A stretch of DNA of 64,000 bases from Avena insularis (lineage: Eukaryota; Streptophyta; Magnoliopsida; Poales; Poaceae): assembly GCA_023614405.1 (NCBI GenBank), contig CM042687.1, positions 233,642,292 to 233,706,291 of the forward strand, written 5' to 3'. Positions 32,623 through 44,806 of this stretch are shown here, one piece after another. The notes below the pieces were generated by a model, which saw nothing but the letters and a program-made list of their open reading frames with translations, was not told the DNA's origin and searched no databases. Position numbers and translations under genes: made by a program. How positions within the stretch are numbered: the first letter of the stretch is position 1; the number at the start of each line of letters is the position of its first letter.

Positions 32623-33873
32623 GTAATTTTTTATGTGTTGTCTTGTGCTTTGTTGGTTGCATTGTGCAAGATTTTTACTGACATTGTTGAAAGGGCATGT
32701 ATGCCCATATGTGTTGTATTGGTAATTAATGACAATCTCTATGGACTCATATGTGATTTGATATTCACTTGTAGATTTTGTCCATTGGCATCGCTTGGAG
32801 AAGAAGTTCAAGAGTGTCCTGAAGAAGAAGAAGGAGTTTCTCATGTGCATCTTCAAGACATCATCCTTATGGGGATAGAACAAAAGGAGTACAAGTTCAA
32901 GATGTGTCATATCTAGTAGATCACATGCTTGAAGCTGGCCATCACAAGTTGAAGGAAGAGGTCTCCCTATGTGTTAGACTATTGGCATTGGGGGTACCTC
33001 GTCTTGCCAAGTTTATGGGCCCACCGGATACGCACTCCCGAGGCCTTGTGAGGAGCATGCCCCTCCAGAGGAAGGAAGGGGCATGTAGCTTAGGCAGACG
33101 TTAAGACTGGCCTTGCCAAGGATTGGGAGCCTCCCGACGAGGCACCACAGAGGGATGCATCAATAGCAATAGGCGCACCCCGCAAGAAGACACACCAACA
33201 ACCGATCTAAGAAATGACCAGCCCCCTCGGCCGTCCTGGCCTCTTTGTACCAAAGTAGTGCGTCAGGCACTGTCGCCTTCTTGCGTCATCCCCTTCTTCC
33301 TTTGCACCAAAGGAAGGAGGTGGTATCTTTCTTTCCCGAGGTGGACCGGTCCTTGCGTGGACCGCCAGTTGGTGCGTCGCTTAGCGCAACTTTCTCTAGG
33401 TCTTGGAGCCACCCCTCGCGAGGTGGTTGGCCTCGGGGGTGCTTGCCTCTTCGTGCTCCTCAGGTGCCCTCGCGAGGGTTGGGTTCCTCGTGAACCTGGC
33501 CGGGGAATGACATGCGGGTCTCGTGCCTTGACAGGATGAGGTACCCCTGGTGCCAATAGTCCGACAGTAGCCCCTGGTCGCTTTTCTTGCATGTGCCTGA
33601 CAAGGGGTGGGGAAGTTAAGGGACCTTATAGCGCCGGGCTCATGATTGGTCATGTCTGCGTGTGACTCTCCGTAGATGTCATCTATGCCTTTCACGTGCC
33701 CACGTAGCGCGTGGAACCCGCTCGATGCGGGAACCGTCCCTTTCGTTCAAATGTGTTGGGGTTCGCACTTCCCATAAAACCCCAAACCTTGGAAGGGCCG
33801 GGACGCTCGATCTCCTCCGCCGTTGTTCTTCCCACCGCCGACTTTCTCATCACCTTCCTGAGAAGCTTCTGAG
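32623..33873. other. Unclassified repeat-derived DNA
   Basis: No gene recognised. 32,690-32,960 contains wording ('gggcatgtatgccc', 'ggtaattaatgacaat') that I associate with Triticeae LTR sequences but cannot name. 33,190-33,550 is GC-rich with several accidental open frames. 33,555-33,873 looks like the 5' leader of the ORF that starts at 33874 (CT-rich just before the ATG). Confidence 0.4.
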
Positions 33874-34982
33874 ATGGCTCCGAAGAAAGCCCATGTTGCT
33901 GCCTACATGCCGATCTTACTTGCGCTGAATGAGGGGGTCTTGCCTCGGGCCACCATCCTCAACATCGACGACCTGGAGAAGGTAGAGAAGCTCATGGATG
34001 CCCGCTTGAATGAGTTGGGTGCTTCGCGGGCCTGGTGCCTTGGAGTCGGGGAGAGCGGGTGGCGCCCTACCACCACCGCGGTCTTCAACCACACCATCGC
34101 CGCAGGGCTCGTCCCCCTTTCTCGCCTTTTATCCTTGCCATCCTGGAGCACTACTGCATTCAGCTTCTCCATCTTCATCTGTGGAGCATGACGCTCCTCG
34201 CCGCCTTTGCGTACTGGTGCGAGGCTTTTGTTGGCATGGAGCCCTCCATCGCGTTGTTCCGGCACTTCTACCACCTCGTCCTCTTGCCAGAGGACATCCT
34301 TGGCGGCGTCGGATTTTTCGCTGGTGATGAGGGGTATTTCTCTCCCATATCCGTCCCCAGAGGCTCATCAGAGTTCCTCCATGACTGCGTGCTCGTTGAA
34401 GCCGGCCGGGCATGGCCGTAGCTCCGTGTCCCAGCGGGGGCAGCCGTGGAGAACCTTGGATGGGCTCATGAAGCCGCCTTCTGCATGAGGGTAGGTCCCC
34501 TCGCGTGGCGCATGGCGCATCTGAGAATCTTGGGGCTGACCGGCGAAATGGTGGTGCGGGAGTACCTACGGCAGCAGATCGCTCCTCTCCAAGAGCCACG
34601 GAGGCCCCTTTGGACCCTAGAGCCCGGTTGAGATGGGGCTAGTCTCTTGGAAGGTCTCCGTGCCGAGGCGACAGTGGCCGCCCTCTTGCACCTTCTCTTG
34701 GATGTTGAGTCTATGGCTGAACTCCCTCCTGGCATGCGCCCCTTGTACTTGGAGGACAACACGAGCGCCATCCGTGCCGGGCTTCCCACCTTCGACATGC
34801 AAGGCGAGTGCTCCTTGGTTGAACTTGACGATGTGGGGGTGGAGCCAGGCGATGGCCCTGGATCCTCCCAGGCTCCCTATCGCGGGAGGATGATCAACAA
34901 CATGTCTTCTTCTTTTGAGGTGGACACCCCTGAGCCTCCCGAGGGGGATCCCGGGCAGGCATGGCATGCTGTCGTAGTGCAA
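33874..34982 (+). pseudogene. Second, distinct Tat/Retand ORF1 relic, cut by element A
   Basis: The ATG at 33874 starts MAPKKAHVAAYMPILLALNEG. After a frameshift near 34,110 a typical 'putative gypsy type transposon' core is readable (FSPFILAILEHYCIQLLHLHL, then MTLLAAFAYWCEAFVGMEPS). Further frame changes lead to RMAHLRILGLTGEMVV and an acidic C-terminal stretch (LVELDDVGVEPGDGPGSS). The reading stops being related at 34982, where element A's LTR begins. It is different from the ORF1 relic at 25.3 kb (different N-terminus and higher GC), so two Tat-like elements are represented. At least two frameshifts are present. Confidence 0.65.
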
Positions 34983-37005
34983 TGACCCAGCATACCACTG
35001 CATGTGTAGTACACTATATTGGTTGACATGACATCCACAGAACACCGTTCTGTAAATATCACATCCCTCAGAGTGGTACAACAGAAACATTGCGGGTCCA
35101 TATTACAAACATACACACATTATTATTATTACAATACTAGAAGTTCAAGACTTCCAAACGTTTCAACTTACAAACCAAAATATAAGTGTTTCAGCGGAAG
35201 TTTCAAAGTGAAAACTTAAACTCCAAATTGAGCTCAACAACTTATTGCTATATATTGTTCATGTTGCTCGACTCAAGTGGCTCCTAGAACTATAGTAATT
35301 ATTCTGACTCTTGGTACTCTCCTCCGTAGACGATATCGTAGTCCTCCCCTTCTACGGCTCCATACAAATTGGGTTCTTCATAAAAGACCTCCTCTTGGAT
35401 CTCAGTTGCATACATTGGAGTATCTTCGGGATCCTCAGAGTCTAAGAAAGGGATCAAAGGAAAGGGTGAGTAACAGCGTTACCCAGCAAGTTAATTACAT
35501 GCAAGGTGGGAAGTTTGATGCTCTATCTACCACCTAGGACTATAAGTCCTCGGCACTGTGCAATTTTCTTGTAAATCTTTCTTCAAAGATTGATTTTATT
35601 ATGAAAATCTATGACCATCAGCCTTCACAGGTTGACCAGAACTTTCATGGAATTCCTTTCCTGCCACGTTCGTAGTTCCTTCCCGGAACAGGGAGTAACA
35701 AGTTACAGTTCTTACACTCTGCACAGGTGTGTCACTTTACCCATGAGAGATGAACTTCCTTGTTGCACAACCGGGCGTACTTTCCCATCCACAATTCCAT
35801 AATGTGGGGCCTAGTAGTTGGTCCAAGCCAATCACTGCCCTCTCCGCGACCTCATATGTCTACACGATCCTTCGAGGCTGGCTCACCTCCGTTAAGCCCC
35901 CTTTCGGGTAGGCTAAAACTCTGATGAGTTCCCGAAGACTCTATGACCTAGTGATGCCTGGACGAGTACCAGTTAAATGAGCTATATCCCTAAACACCAT
36001 TCATAGATAATCTAGACACCAAAAGTGTGGGGCGTAAGGGTGCCCACCCATATGTTGGATGCGCACAAGGAATCACAACGTCACGTTAAGGTCGTCTTGC
36101 CTCCGTACGAGAGGGAAAGGATACAGCTGACTTCTCCGTCCCATTCCAAATCTCATTGTTAACACGTAATATACGGCGCTAGAATCACTCGTGTCATGGG
36201 TTATTACTCCCTAATTTAACATTATTGTTGCAGATAGAAACCTAAGTTCTATTGCTTCATTATATAATCACTTATGATGATATCTAAGTTTTATTTATTT
36301 TGAGAAAATAATATTTTCTTTCTCTGGAATATAGATGATAACACACAATTTGCAAATACTTTGATAAAGACTCTTCAAAGGACATGAGCAAGTGATGAAC
36401 TTGCCTTGTGATTGCAAGGTAGTGAAGTCGGATGCTTGCACTGGACCTTGAGCTTCTATGTCTACAAAACATCATTATTGCCCGGTAAGGACAATATTTA
36501 AAGAAGCAAAATGATTATGCAAAGTAATGTAATGCATTATTTATTTTTGTGTGTGTTCTCCCCATTATTTAAATTACAAAAATTCTTTTTAGTAGTAAAG
36601 AATGTATAAATATTAATTATTAATATTTACTGAATATTGTATTCATTTATTTTATTTTATTTGTTTAATAATTCCTTTAAGAATTATCATTTAAATACAA
36701 GAATGACATTAAATATTTATTTAGTATTTTTATAAAATACTACAATATTAATATAATAAAAGTGATTTTTATTTATTTTTATCATCTTTCATTAATTTTT
36801 TAAAATTCCATAAGGAATATATATTATATAAAATTCTTGATAAAAAATATATGCCTACAAATTTATTTCTTAATTTATTTAGATAGATTGGATTATTGTG
36901 AATCCAAAAATATTTTATTTATAATTTTTGGATTTTTATTTTATTTTCTATAATTTATTGAAATTCAGGGGCATTTTGGTCTTTTTTTAATTATTAAAAC
37001 TTTCT

Positions 37006-39375
37006 TTGGGTGATTGGGCTGGCCTTGTTGGGCTTATTGGGCCGTTCTGCCCCAAGTGGGTAGAACCAAAAAGGCTCCCCGAAGGGTTGGCCCTCTCAGC
37101 CCACTCCCCTGCCCATCTCTCTCGTCCCCTTCTCTCCTTCTTTTCTCTCGACCCCGTGGTCGCCGATGCCACTGCCGGCCGATCCACGCCGCCGTGGTCC
37201 TCCTCGGCCACCGCCGTGATGCATGGTGTGGTTTTTGACCCTGCTCCTCCTTACAATCCATCTCGATTTGGACTTGGGGCCCTCTTGTGGCCAGACAGGC
37301 TCCATCCCGAACCCTAGGGTTTGGGGTGGTGCTGGTGCTGCCACCGCCGCTGCTCCCGTGGTGCTGTGGTGGTGTTGCTTGCCCTCAAGTGTGGCTGTGG
37401 TTGCCGCCTCGGCGTGGTGCGAGTTGCAGCGACCCCTTGGGGTGCTCCCCGTGCCGCCGCGCTCGTCGTCACCCTCTGCTTCCTCTTCTCGCCCACAACA
37501 ACAACTTCTAGTAAGTTTGCTTTCTCTTCCCACTCATGCCCTATACTCTGCCACTCTGTCTTGTGTGTTTCTAGTGGCTACCCTTGACTAGTGTCCATGT
37601 TCTGATTAGGGTTCATATCCTGATTAGGGTTCATATCCCTCTGTTGATATTATATATAATGATTTGGATCTAGTAGTGATGATCCTTGAGCATGATGAAT
37701 GGTTGTTTGATGTGGATTACTGCTTATAGTTGGCTTGGTGATGCTAGTGGCTTACCAGACTAATTTCCAGTGGTAATTTCATTTGATTCAAATGATAGTG
37801 CTTCTATGGAACCATTACTTGGGAATGTTGTTGATTTGAGAACTTTGTACTGTCAAAATGTTAATACTCACAGTAGTTTTGTTAGTGATTGTTTACTGTA
37901 TCTATAATGGTTGGCTCGTATGATGATCTATAGACTGAATTTAATCATTACATATTAATGATGTTCTGTAAATGTATAGATGAGCTTGATGCTGATTCCA
38001 GGCATTTGATTCCAGGAAAATGATATTTAGTGCTTTCCCCCTTTTTATTAGTGAAAGCTAAGTAATGATTGTGATTGGTTTATTAGGACTTGTCCTTGTG
38101 ATACCATCATAGGATGGCACACAAGTAGTTGGGTCCTATTACTGAGCTTAGCTCTGACAGTGCCTGAAATTGGTATTGGCAAAGATAAGATGAAAGCTTC
38201 TTTTAATCTCTCTGCCTATGATGTTGGTCTGAGGCATATGAACTAGTTTCCTAATTGTTGTCCCTGATAAAAATGTTCCGGTAGTAATACCAGCTGCTAA
38301 TTCTTGAGTCATAGTGGGGAAAATAATGGGTGTGCTAATGGTTTTGCATGGATCCATAGGATTTATGGATTCTAAGGTGCTACTCTTTTAAGAGATGTGC
38401 CTAGGTTTCATAATCTTGACTTTGATTATATTGGAGTATAAGATTTGGCTTTTGTATCCAGGATCAGTGATGTTGGTCTGAGATCCTGGTTTTACTTGTA
38501 TGGTTATCTTGTGGCTATGACTTTATTATTCAAAATCTTCTAGGATGGATTCACATCACTTGGGTGAATACTAAGAAGTTTAATATAAAGCAACACATGA
38601 ATTCTTGTCTAGCTTAAATAGATACATCATGTGATGGTTTTATATTACTCACCACAACTATTGAGTTGTTGAGGTTGCAACTAGTTAATCTTGTGGCCTG
38701 ATCTTGCTAGCTTGATCTGGTCCTTCTCCTGATGCTGTTCCTACTACTTACAGCTCCTGGAACTTGTCCTTGATCTATATATCCACCTCCTGGTTCCTGG
38801 TAGCTTGGCCTTGACCTAGCTATGCACCTGATCCACCCCCTCCTTATGTCACCATCTTGGTGAGTACTGGGTTGATCCGATGTGTGTTGTGGTTTGATTT
38901 GGTTTGGATATGGCTAGGCTGCTGGTGCTTGTTGTGTATGAGCAAGGAAATGGTGTTGTGGTGCTTGCCCACGGCTGTGTTGACCTGTTTTGTTTGTGTG
39001 GACTGTTGTAGCTATGTTGACAACACACACACACCATGCATTTAGGTGTGTAAGCTGCTTGTATGTCTGCTACACCCTTGTGGATAAGCTCTGGAAAGGA
39101 AGTTACCTTTTTATTTGTTTACCACTTAACTGCCTGGTGAAACTTGCCCCTCCTACTGCTTGAAATTATTTGACTCATGGCTTATGGATTATGAAAGATT
39201 TAATTCTTTCATATTGGTGAAACTTGCCCCTAAAGATTTACTCAATGATGTAAAGTGGAACAGTGCATCTCAATGTCACTACTGAGAGTAAAAATATCAT
39301 AACCTTTATTTTCTTTATTTTTGTTTGTTCTCTGTTTTGCAGGTACATGACTTGAAGATTCAAGATTTAGAATAG
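37006..39375 (+). other. Antisense gene-like unit within element A's LTR
   Basis: On the plus strand, antisense to the element, the features of a plant gene occur in order: two TGGGCY 'site II' motifs (TTGGGCTTATTGGGCC, about 37,028-37,045), a CT-rich leader (37,115-37,150), a GC-rich block with several ATGs and a telo-box-like ACCCTAGGGTTT (37,311-37,322), a donor CTA|GTAAGT at 37511, and 1.8 kb later a pyrimidine-rich acceptor TTTTGCAG ending at 39342. One frame (ATG 37223) is open to the donor and would close 11 codons after the acceptor (TAG 39373-39375), about 106 residues with a hydrophobic N-terminus. In the 5' LTR copy the donor is kept (62812) but an indel changes this frame, so a protein is doubtful. 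A non-coding transcript or captured gene 5' end is as likely. Confidence 0.35.
37603..37638. repeat. 18-bp tandem duplication in element A's 3' LTR
   Basis: Two identical units of TGATTAGGGTTCATATCC. The 5' LTR has a single copy at about 62,903, so the duplication occurred after insertion. Confidence 0.9.
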
Positions 39376-39977
39376 GTTTTCTTTTTCTTTATAGAGTAGT
39401 TCCCTTGTAATATTTATTTTATTCTTTTGTAAATAAATTGTACTAGATAAATAAGGATGTAATTGTACTCTTGTAAAGATTCTTTATTAGTTTTGTAAGT
39501 TACATGTTGTAACTTATTGATGAATTGATTGAATGAAATGAATATTTATTTATTTAATTGTTAACCTTATATAAAGTTTCTGGTTACTATGTATTGTTTC
39601 TTTATTATCTTCATAAGTTACATTTTCTAACTTATTCATTGAATAACTATATGAAATAAATATTCATTTACTTGATTGTGTTATATTATTTAAAGTTTGA
39701 GTTACTAAATATCATTTCTTGATTAAGTAATATTCTCACACATAATCTTAATCTTTTAAAAAATATAAATCCAAATCTCAAGTTTAAATTCAAATTCCTT
39801 TCCCCAAAATACACTAATCCATAAAGATCATGTCAAAGTTTATAATGATCATTCTCCAAGGCTACTCCTAAACTTAAAGAGTGAAAGAAACTTTGATCAC
39901 CTTAAGTTTTTATTTGGCGAAAAATTTACCGACATTTCTTTATAGATGAATTTATGCAATTACACATATTCCTAAAT

Positions 39978-42900
39978 CTACCCTTCGTTGGTTCCTAAAT
40001 GCTGGGATGTTACAGACTTCCCCCTTAAATTAAACTTCGTCTCGAAGTTTGGTGAAGTGTACCTGAACAGTTTTGGATAGGCTTTTATTAAATCATACTC
40101 TTTCTCCCAGGTGGCTTCTCTTTCCGGGTGATGTTCCCACTGTACTTTGCAGTACTTAATTGCCATGTTTCTCAACCTTTTCCAGTTTTCTTCCAAAATT
40201 TTACAGGGTTTTTCAACATAGGTCAAGTCTGCTTGTAAATCTATCTCTTGATGTGTGATTGCATCATCAGGAACTTTAAGACATTTTCGGAGTTGTGACA
40301 CATGGAAAACATTTTGAACTTGAGACAATCTTGCGGGTAACTCTAAAGCATAAGCTATAGTCCTGTTCTGACTCAGTATCTTAAATGGCCCGATATATCT
40401 TGGATTCAGTTTTCCTTTAACTCCGAATGTTTTAACTCATTTCATTGGGCTTACCTTCAAATATACCATGTCTCCCACTTCAGGATGCCATGATCTTCGA
40501 CTTTGATCAGCATAACTTTTCTGCCTACTTTGAGATATTTTCAATTTGTCTTTGATATTATCAATGATATCTTGTTTTTCTTTGATATAGTCTAGTGCAA
40601 ATTCTTTGCTACTTCCAGGCTCATACCAACATATTGGTGATCTACATTTCCTTCCATACAAAACCTGATATGGAGCTTCCTTCAGACTACTCTGATAGCT
40701 ATTATTGTACGAAAATTCTGCCAATGGTAGATAATCTTCCCATGAACCTCTGAAATCTAATGCACAAGCCCTTAACATGTCTTCCAATATCTGATTGGTT
40801 CTTTCCATTTGACCCCCTGTCTCTGGATGATAAGCTGTGCTAAAATCAAACTTTGAACCAAGTGCTTCATGTAATTGCTTCCAAAATGCTGAAGTGAACA
40901 CTGATCCCCTATCAATTACAATCTTTTGGGGCACTCTGTGCTTACTTACTATTTCTTTGATGTAAACTTATACTAGCTTCTCGGCATTATCCTTCTTATT
41001 GACCGGAATAAAATGTGCACTTTTAGTGAGTCTATCCACAATCACCCATATCATATCCTTTCGTTTAGGTGTCATGGGCAATCCTGTGATGAAGCCCATA
41101 CCTATTTCCTCCCACTTCCATTCAGGAATTTCCAAAGGTTGCAATGGTCCTGCTGGACTTTGATGTTCAACCTTCACCTTTTGGCAAGTATGGCATTCTG
41201 ATACATACTTAGCAATGTCTCTTTTCTTGTTATTCCACCAGAATAATTCTTTCAGATCCATGTACATCTTAGTTCTTCCTGGATGTATAGAGTATGGTGT
41301 TTCATGTGCTTCACTGAGTATGACATCACAAATCTCAATCACATCCGGAACATAAAGACGATCTTGGAACCACAAAGACTCATAATCTCCATGGTGAAAA
41401 ACTGATGTTCGCCCTTGAGAAATCCTCTGAATTTCTTCAGCAATGAAAGGATCTTCTGCTTGATGTCTGAAAATTTTGTGCTTAAGATCAATGTCCTGCT
41501 CTGCAACTACATAGTAGCTAATCCTCCAAGAATCTTTGTTCTAATGAATTGAAGCTCTAATCTTTCCAAGTCCATTTGTAACTCTTTTGGTAGCTCCCAA
41601 TTTCTAGGCTGAATATCTGCACTTTTACGACTTAAGGCATCTGCTACAACATTTGCTTTTTCCGGGGTATAGTTGATTGTTAAATCATAATCTTTGATTA
41701 ATTCCAACCAACGCTTTTGTCTCATATTTAATTCCTTTTGGGCACATAAATATTTGAGACTTTTATGATCAGTTTATAACTCACATGTGGCTCCATAAAG
41801 AAATTGCCTCCATCCCTTCAGAGCAAAGACTACTGCTGCTAACTCTAAATCATGAGTTGGATAGTTGACTTCATGTGGTTTAAGTTGTCTTGAACCATAA
41901 GCAATCACCTTCCGATCTTGGATTAACACACAACCCAAACCTTCTTTAGATGCATCACAGTATACTGTGAAGTCCTTCCCGGTTTCAGGAACTGCTAAGG
42001 TTGGAGCTGTGGTTAACCTAGTATTCAACTCCTGAAAACTTGCTTCACACTTCTCATCCCAATTGAATGGTGTATTCTTTCTTAACAATTTGTTCATTGG
42101 TCCAACTATTTTGGAGAACCCTTCAATGAATCTCCGATAATAACCAGCCATCCCTAAGAAACCTCGAATTTGTTTCACATTGGTTGGTGCAGTCCATTCT
42201 AGTACTGATTGAACTTTGGATGGATTTACAGGAATTCCATCTTTACTGATCACATGACCGATGAATTCTACCTCATCTAACCAGAATTCACACTTACTGA
42301 ACTTAGCATAAAGTTTATGTTCTCTTAGGGTCTGCAATGCTATTCTCAAATGCTCTGCATGCTCTTCTTTATCCTTGGAATAAATCAGAATATCGTTAAT
42401 GAAGACTATAACAAACTTATCCAAATATGGCATGAAGATTTTGTTCATCAGATTCATGAATATTGCTGGTGCATTGGTCAAACCAAATGGTACTACCAGA
42501 TACTCATGGTGTCCATATCTTGAGAAAAATGCTATCTTTGGAACATCCTCTGGTTTGATTTTTATCTGATGGTATCTAGATCTTAGATCAATCTTAGAAA
42601 ATACTCCAGCTCCTTTTACTTGATCAAACAGATCTTGAATTCTTGGTAAAGGATACTTATTCTTTATGGTAACATTGTTTATATTTCTGTAATCCCCACA
42701 CATCCTTCTTCCACCATCCCTTTTATCCACAAAGATCACTGGTGTTCCCCATGGAGATACACTTTCCTGAATAAATCCTTTCCTAGCTAACTCATAAATT
42801 TGCTCATTTAGTTCTTTTAATTCTTTTGGTCCCATCTTGTATGGTGCTTGAGATATTGGTGTTGTACCTGGAAGTAGATCAATAGTGAACTCTATTTCCC

Positions 42901-43411
42901 GATCTGGTGGCATTCCAGGTAGCTCTGCTGGAAAAACATCTTGAAACTCATTTACTACAGGAATATCTTCCAACTTGACCTCCTTCATTGAGTTCAACTG
43001 AAGATCCACCATGATATGGCTGTGCCTATCTGCTTGATACACTATTCTTGCTCCACTTGGAGTCTTTATTGCGACAGTTTTCTCCTCACAATTTATCTGA
43101 GCCCCATGTTCAGTCATCCAGTCCATCCCTAGCACTACTAGAATTCCCTTCAAAGGAATCACATAAAGGTCCACAAAGTATGTACACCCAAAGATCAAAA
43201 TAACTTGATCTTGTTTAATTTGGCGTACAATCACATTCCCCCCTGTCGTAACTATGATCATAGGGTTTTCTAACGTTGCCCTTCTAATCCTGAATTTATC
43301 ACAGAATTCTTTAGAAATGAATGAAGTAGTTGCACCAGTATCAAATAGATCTTTGCCGAGATTGGTAAGGATATTGAGCATACCTATCACTACATGCTCT
43401 GAGTTATCCAC
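39978..43411 (-). pseudogene. Element A pol: protease, reverse transcriptase, RNase H, integrase, chromodomain
   Basis: Numbering from the Met at 43411: protease [10 protein letters not shown] (catalytic Asp about 24); reverse transcriptase with [22 protein letters not shown] and the catalytic box FINDILIYS, whose first Asp is Asn (codon 42395-42397); RNase H ([20 protein letters not shown]) cut by a TAA at 41774-41776 just before TDHKSL. A frameshift follows near 41,508. Integrase has its HHCC finger (HETPYSIHPG ... CHTCQKVK), but the first catalytic Asp is Gly (GMGFITGLP, 41094-41096); the second Asp (VIDRGSVFTS) and Glu (GGQMERTNQ) remain. Stops occur at about 40,966 and 40,437. A chromodomain (KVQWEHHPEREATWEKEYDL) ends the protein. 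It would copy and integrate the element; this copy cannot. The frame runs through the polypurine tract into the LTR, ending at 39978. Confidence 0.9.
40015..40028 (-). other. Element A polypurine tract
   Basis: On the minus strand it reads TTTAAGGGGGAAGTC, directly before the LTR start TGTAACATCCC. The pol reading frame passes through it. Confidence 0.85.
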
Positions 43412-44568
43412 CTCCTCTAGGGTTGCACAATTCAGCTTCTCGGTAGGTCTATTCCTCTTGCCATTGTTGTTCTTGACATTATTTCCTCCTTTATTCGGCT
43501 ACCCATAGCCTCCACTAGCTTGCCTTCCATCTCTAACCGACCACCCTCCTTGTGGTTTGCTTGGACAATTTGGATTTATGTGACCTCTCTGACCACAAGC
43601 ATGGAACACAATTACTAGTTTCGGGCAATCCCTGCTCATATGCCCTGGGAGTTTGCAATTGTGGCATATAATATTCTTTACATTTGGTTTTGCACTTCGG
43701 TTAGAATTTTTACCGTTATAAGGTCTATTCCTTGGTTTGAATTCCAGATTGGGCTTGGGTTTACTTGCATGTATCCTCTTGGTTTCCTTCTTAGCTCTCT
43801 TCCTTAATCCTCTTGGACATTCTTGTAGTCATCTTCAAATGTGATAGCTGTATCCAGCAACTGTTGATAAGTTTGCTTATTAGCCAACCTTAACTGCATC
43901 CTCACAAATGGATTTAGCCCTTGTAGGAAACGCTTCTTCCTCTTTTCTTTCGTATTAACTTCTTCCTCAGCATAACGAGACAGTTGACTAAACTCCCAAA
44001 TATACTTCATAACACTAGTATATCCCTGCTGCAGCTCCTCAAATTTTCTCTGCTTCAACTCAATGACACTCCCCGGAACATGTTATTCACGAAATCTCTG
44101 TTTGAGTTCTTCCCAAGTATACTCCCTTCCTGGTTGTTGCATGGCTAAGTGATTTTCCCACCATGATGCTGCAGGTCCTATTAGAAGATGAGTTGCATAC
44201 CTCAATTTCTCCTCATCATTACAACCTACAGTCTTCAGCTTTCTTTCTGTATCTGTTTGCTAATCTTCTGCATCCATTGGTTCAGGGGCTGATGCAAAAG
44301 GTAACGGCCTTGCATTATGGAAGTCAGAAAGACTCACTCCTCCACCTTCAGGTGCTCTCTGATTCCCAGCTCATCCCAACAGCTCTTCCATGAACTTGTT
44401 CTGGGTTTCTTGCACCATTTGCATACACTGTATAAAGTTCTGCTCCATTAACGCCCTCATTGGTGGTGGTGGTAATGTTCCCTGATTTCCTGCATCTGCA
44501 TCGGCCTTCTCCTTGGCCTCATGTTCCATCCGCTGCTGTTCAGATTCGGTCTCTACACCCGTATCCAT
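43412..44568 (-). pseudogene. Element A gag with two CCHC zinc knuckles
   Basis: The likely start is the Met at 44568 (MDTGVETESEQQRMEHEAKEK). A stop at 44371 and frame changes follow. The gag core is visible at 43,804-44,058 (YIWEFSQLSRYAEEEV, KRFLQGLNPFVRMQLRL), the retrotransposon gag domain. A first zinc knuckle at 43625-43666 is intact (CHNCKLPGHMSRDC). A second at 43565-43606 has lost its first Cys (FHACGQRGHINPNC). The protein would build the particle and bind the RNA. It leads into the pol frame, whose first Met is at 43411. Element B sits upstream, separating gag from the extra ORF. The 238 bases between gag and element B (44,569-44,806) hold no coding sequence I recognise. Confidence 0.8.
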
Positions 44569-44806
44569 GACCCCCTAGTCCTGCAACATAAAGTGAATAC
44601 TCATAATTACATCATGGACATGTGTTCTGAGCTCGACTTTACGCATAGAACTAGTCACACAATGAAAATCCAAATATGCATTTCACATATTATACATTAC
44701 AACATCTTAATAATACAAAGTCATTACAACATATACCATATAGGTATAATCACAACACTACCTTATTGATCTAACTACCTTAATTTCTCAGATTACAATA
44801 CACAGC

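Larger units (their letters stand above)
34983..40014 (-). repeat. Element A 3' LTR (complete, 5,032 bp)
   Basis: On the plus strand it runs TGACCCAGCATACC to TGCTGGGATGTTACA; on the element's strand it is TGTAACATCCC...GCTGGGTCA. It is collinear with 60332-64000. Differences include a stretch of about 64 bases present here (about 35,922-35,985) and missing from the other copy, and an 18-base tandem duplication (37603-37638) that is single there. A GC-rich island at 37,000-37,510 lies in an otherwise very AT-rich repeat (36,480-37,000). Confidence 0.93.
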
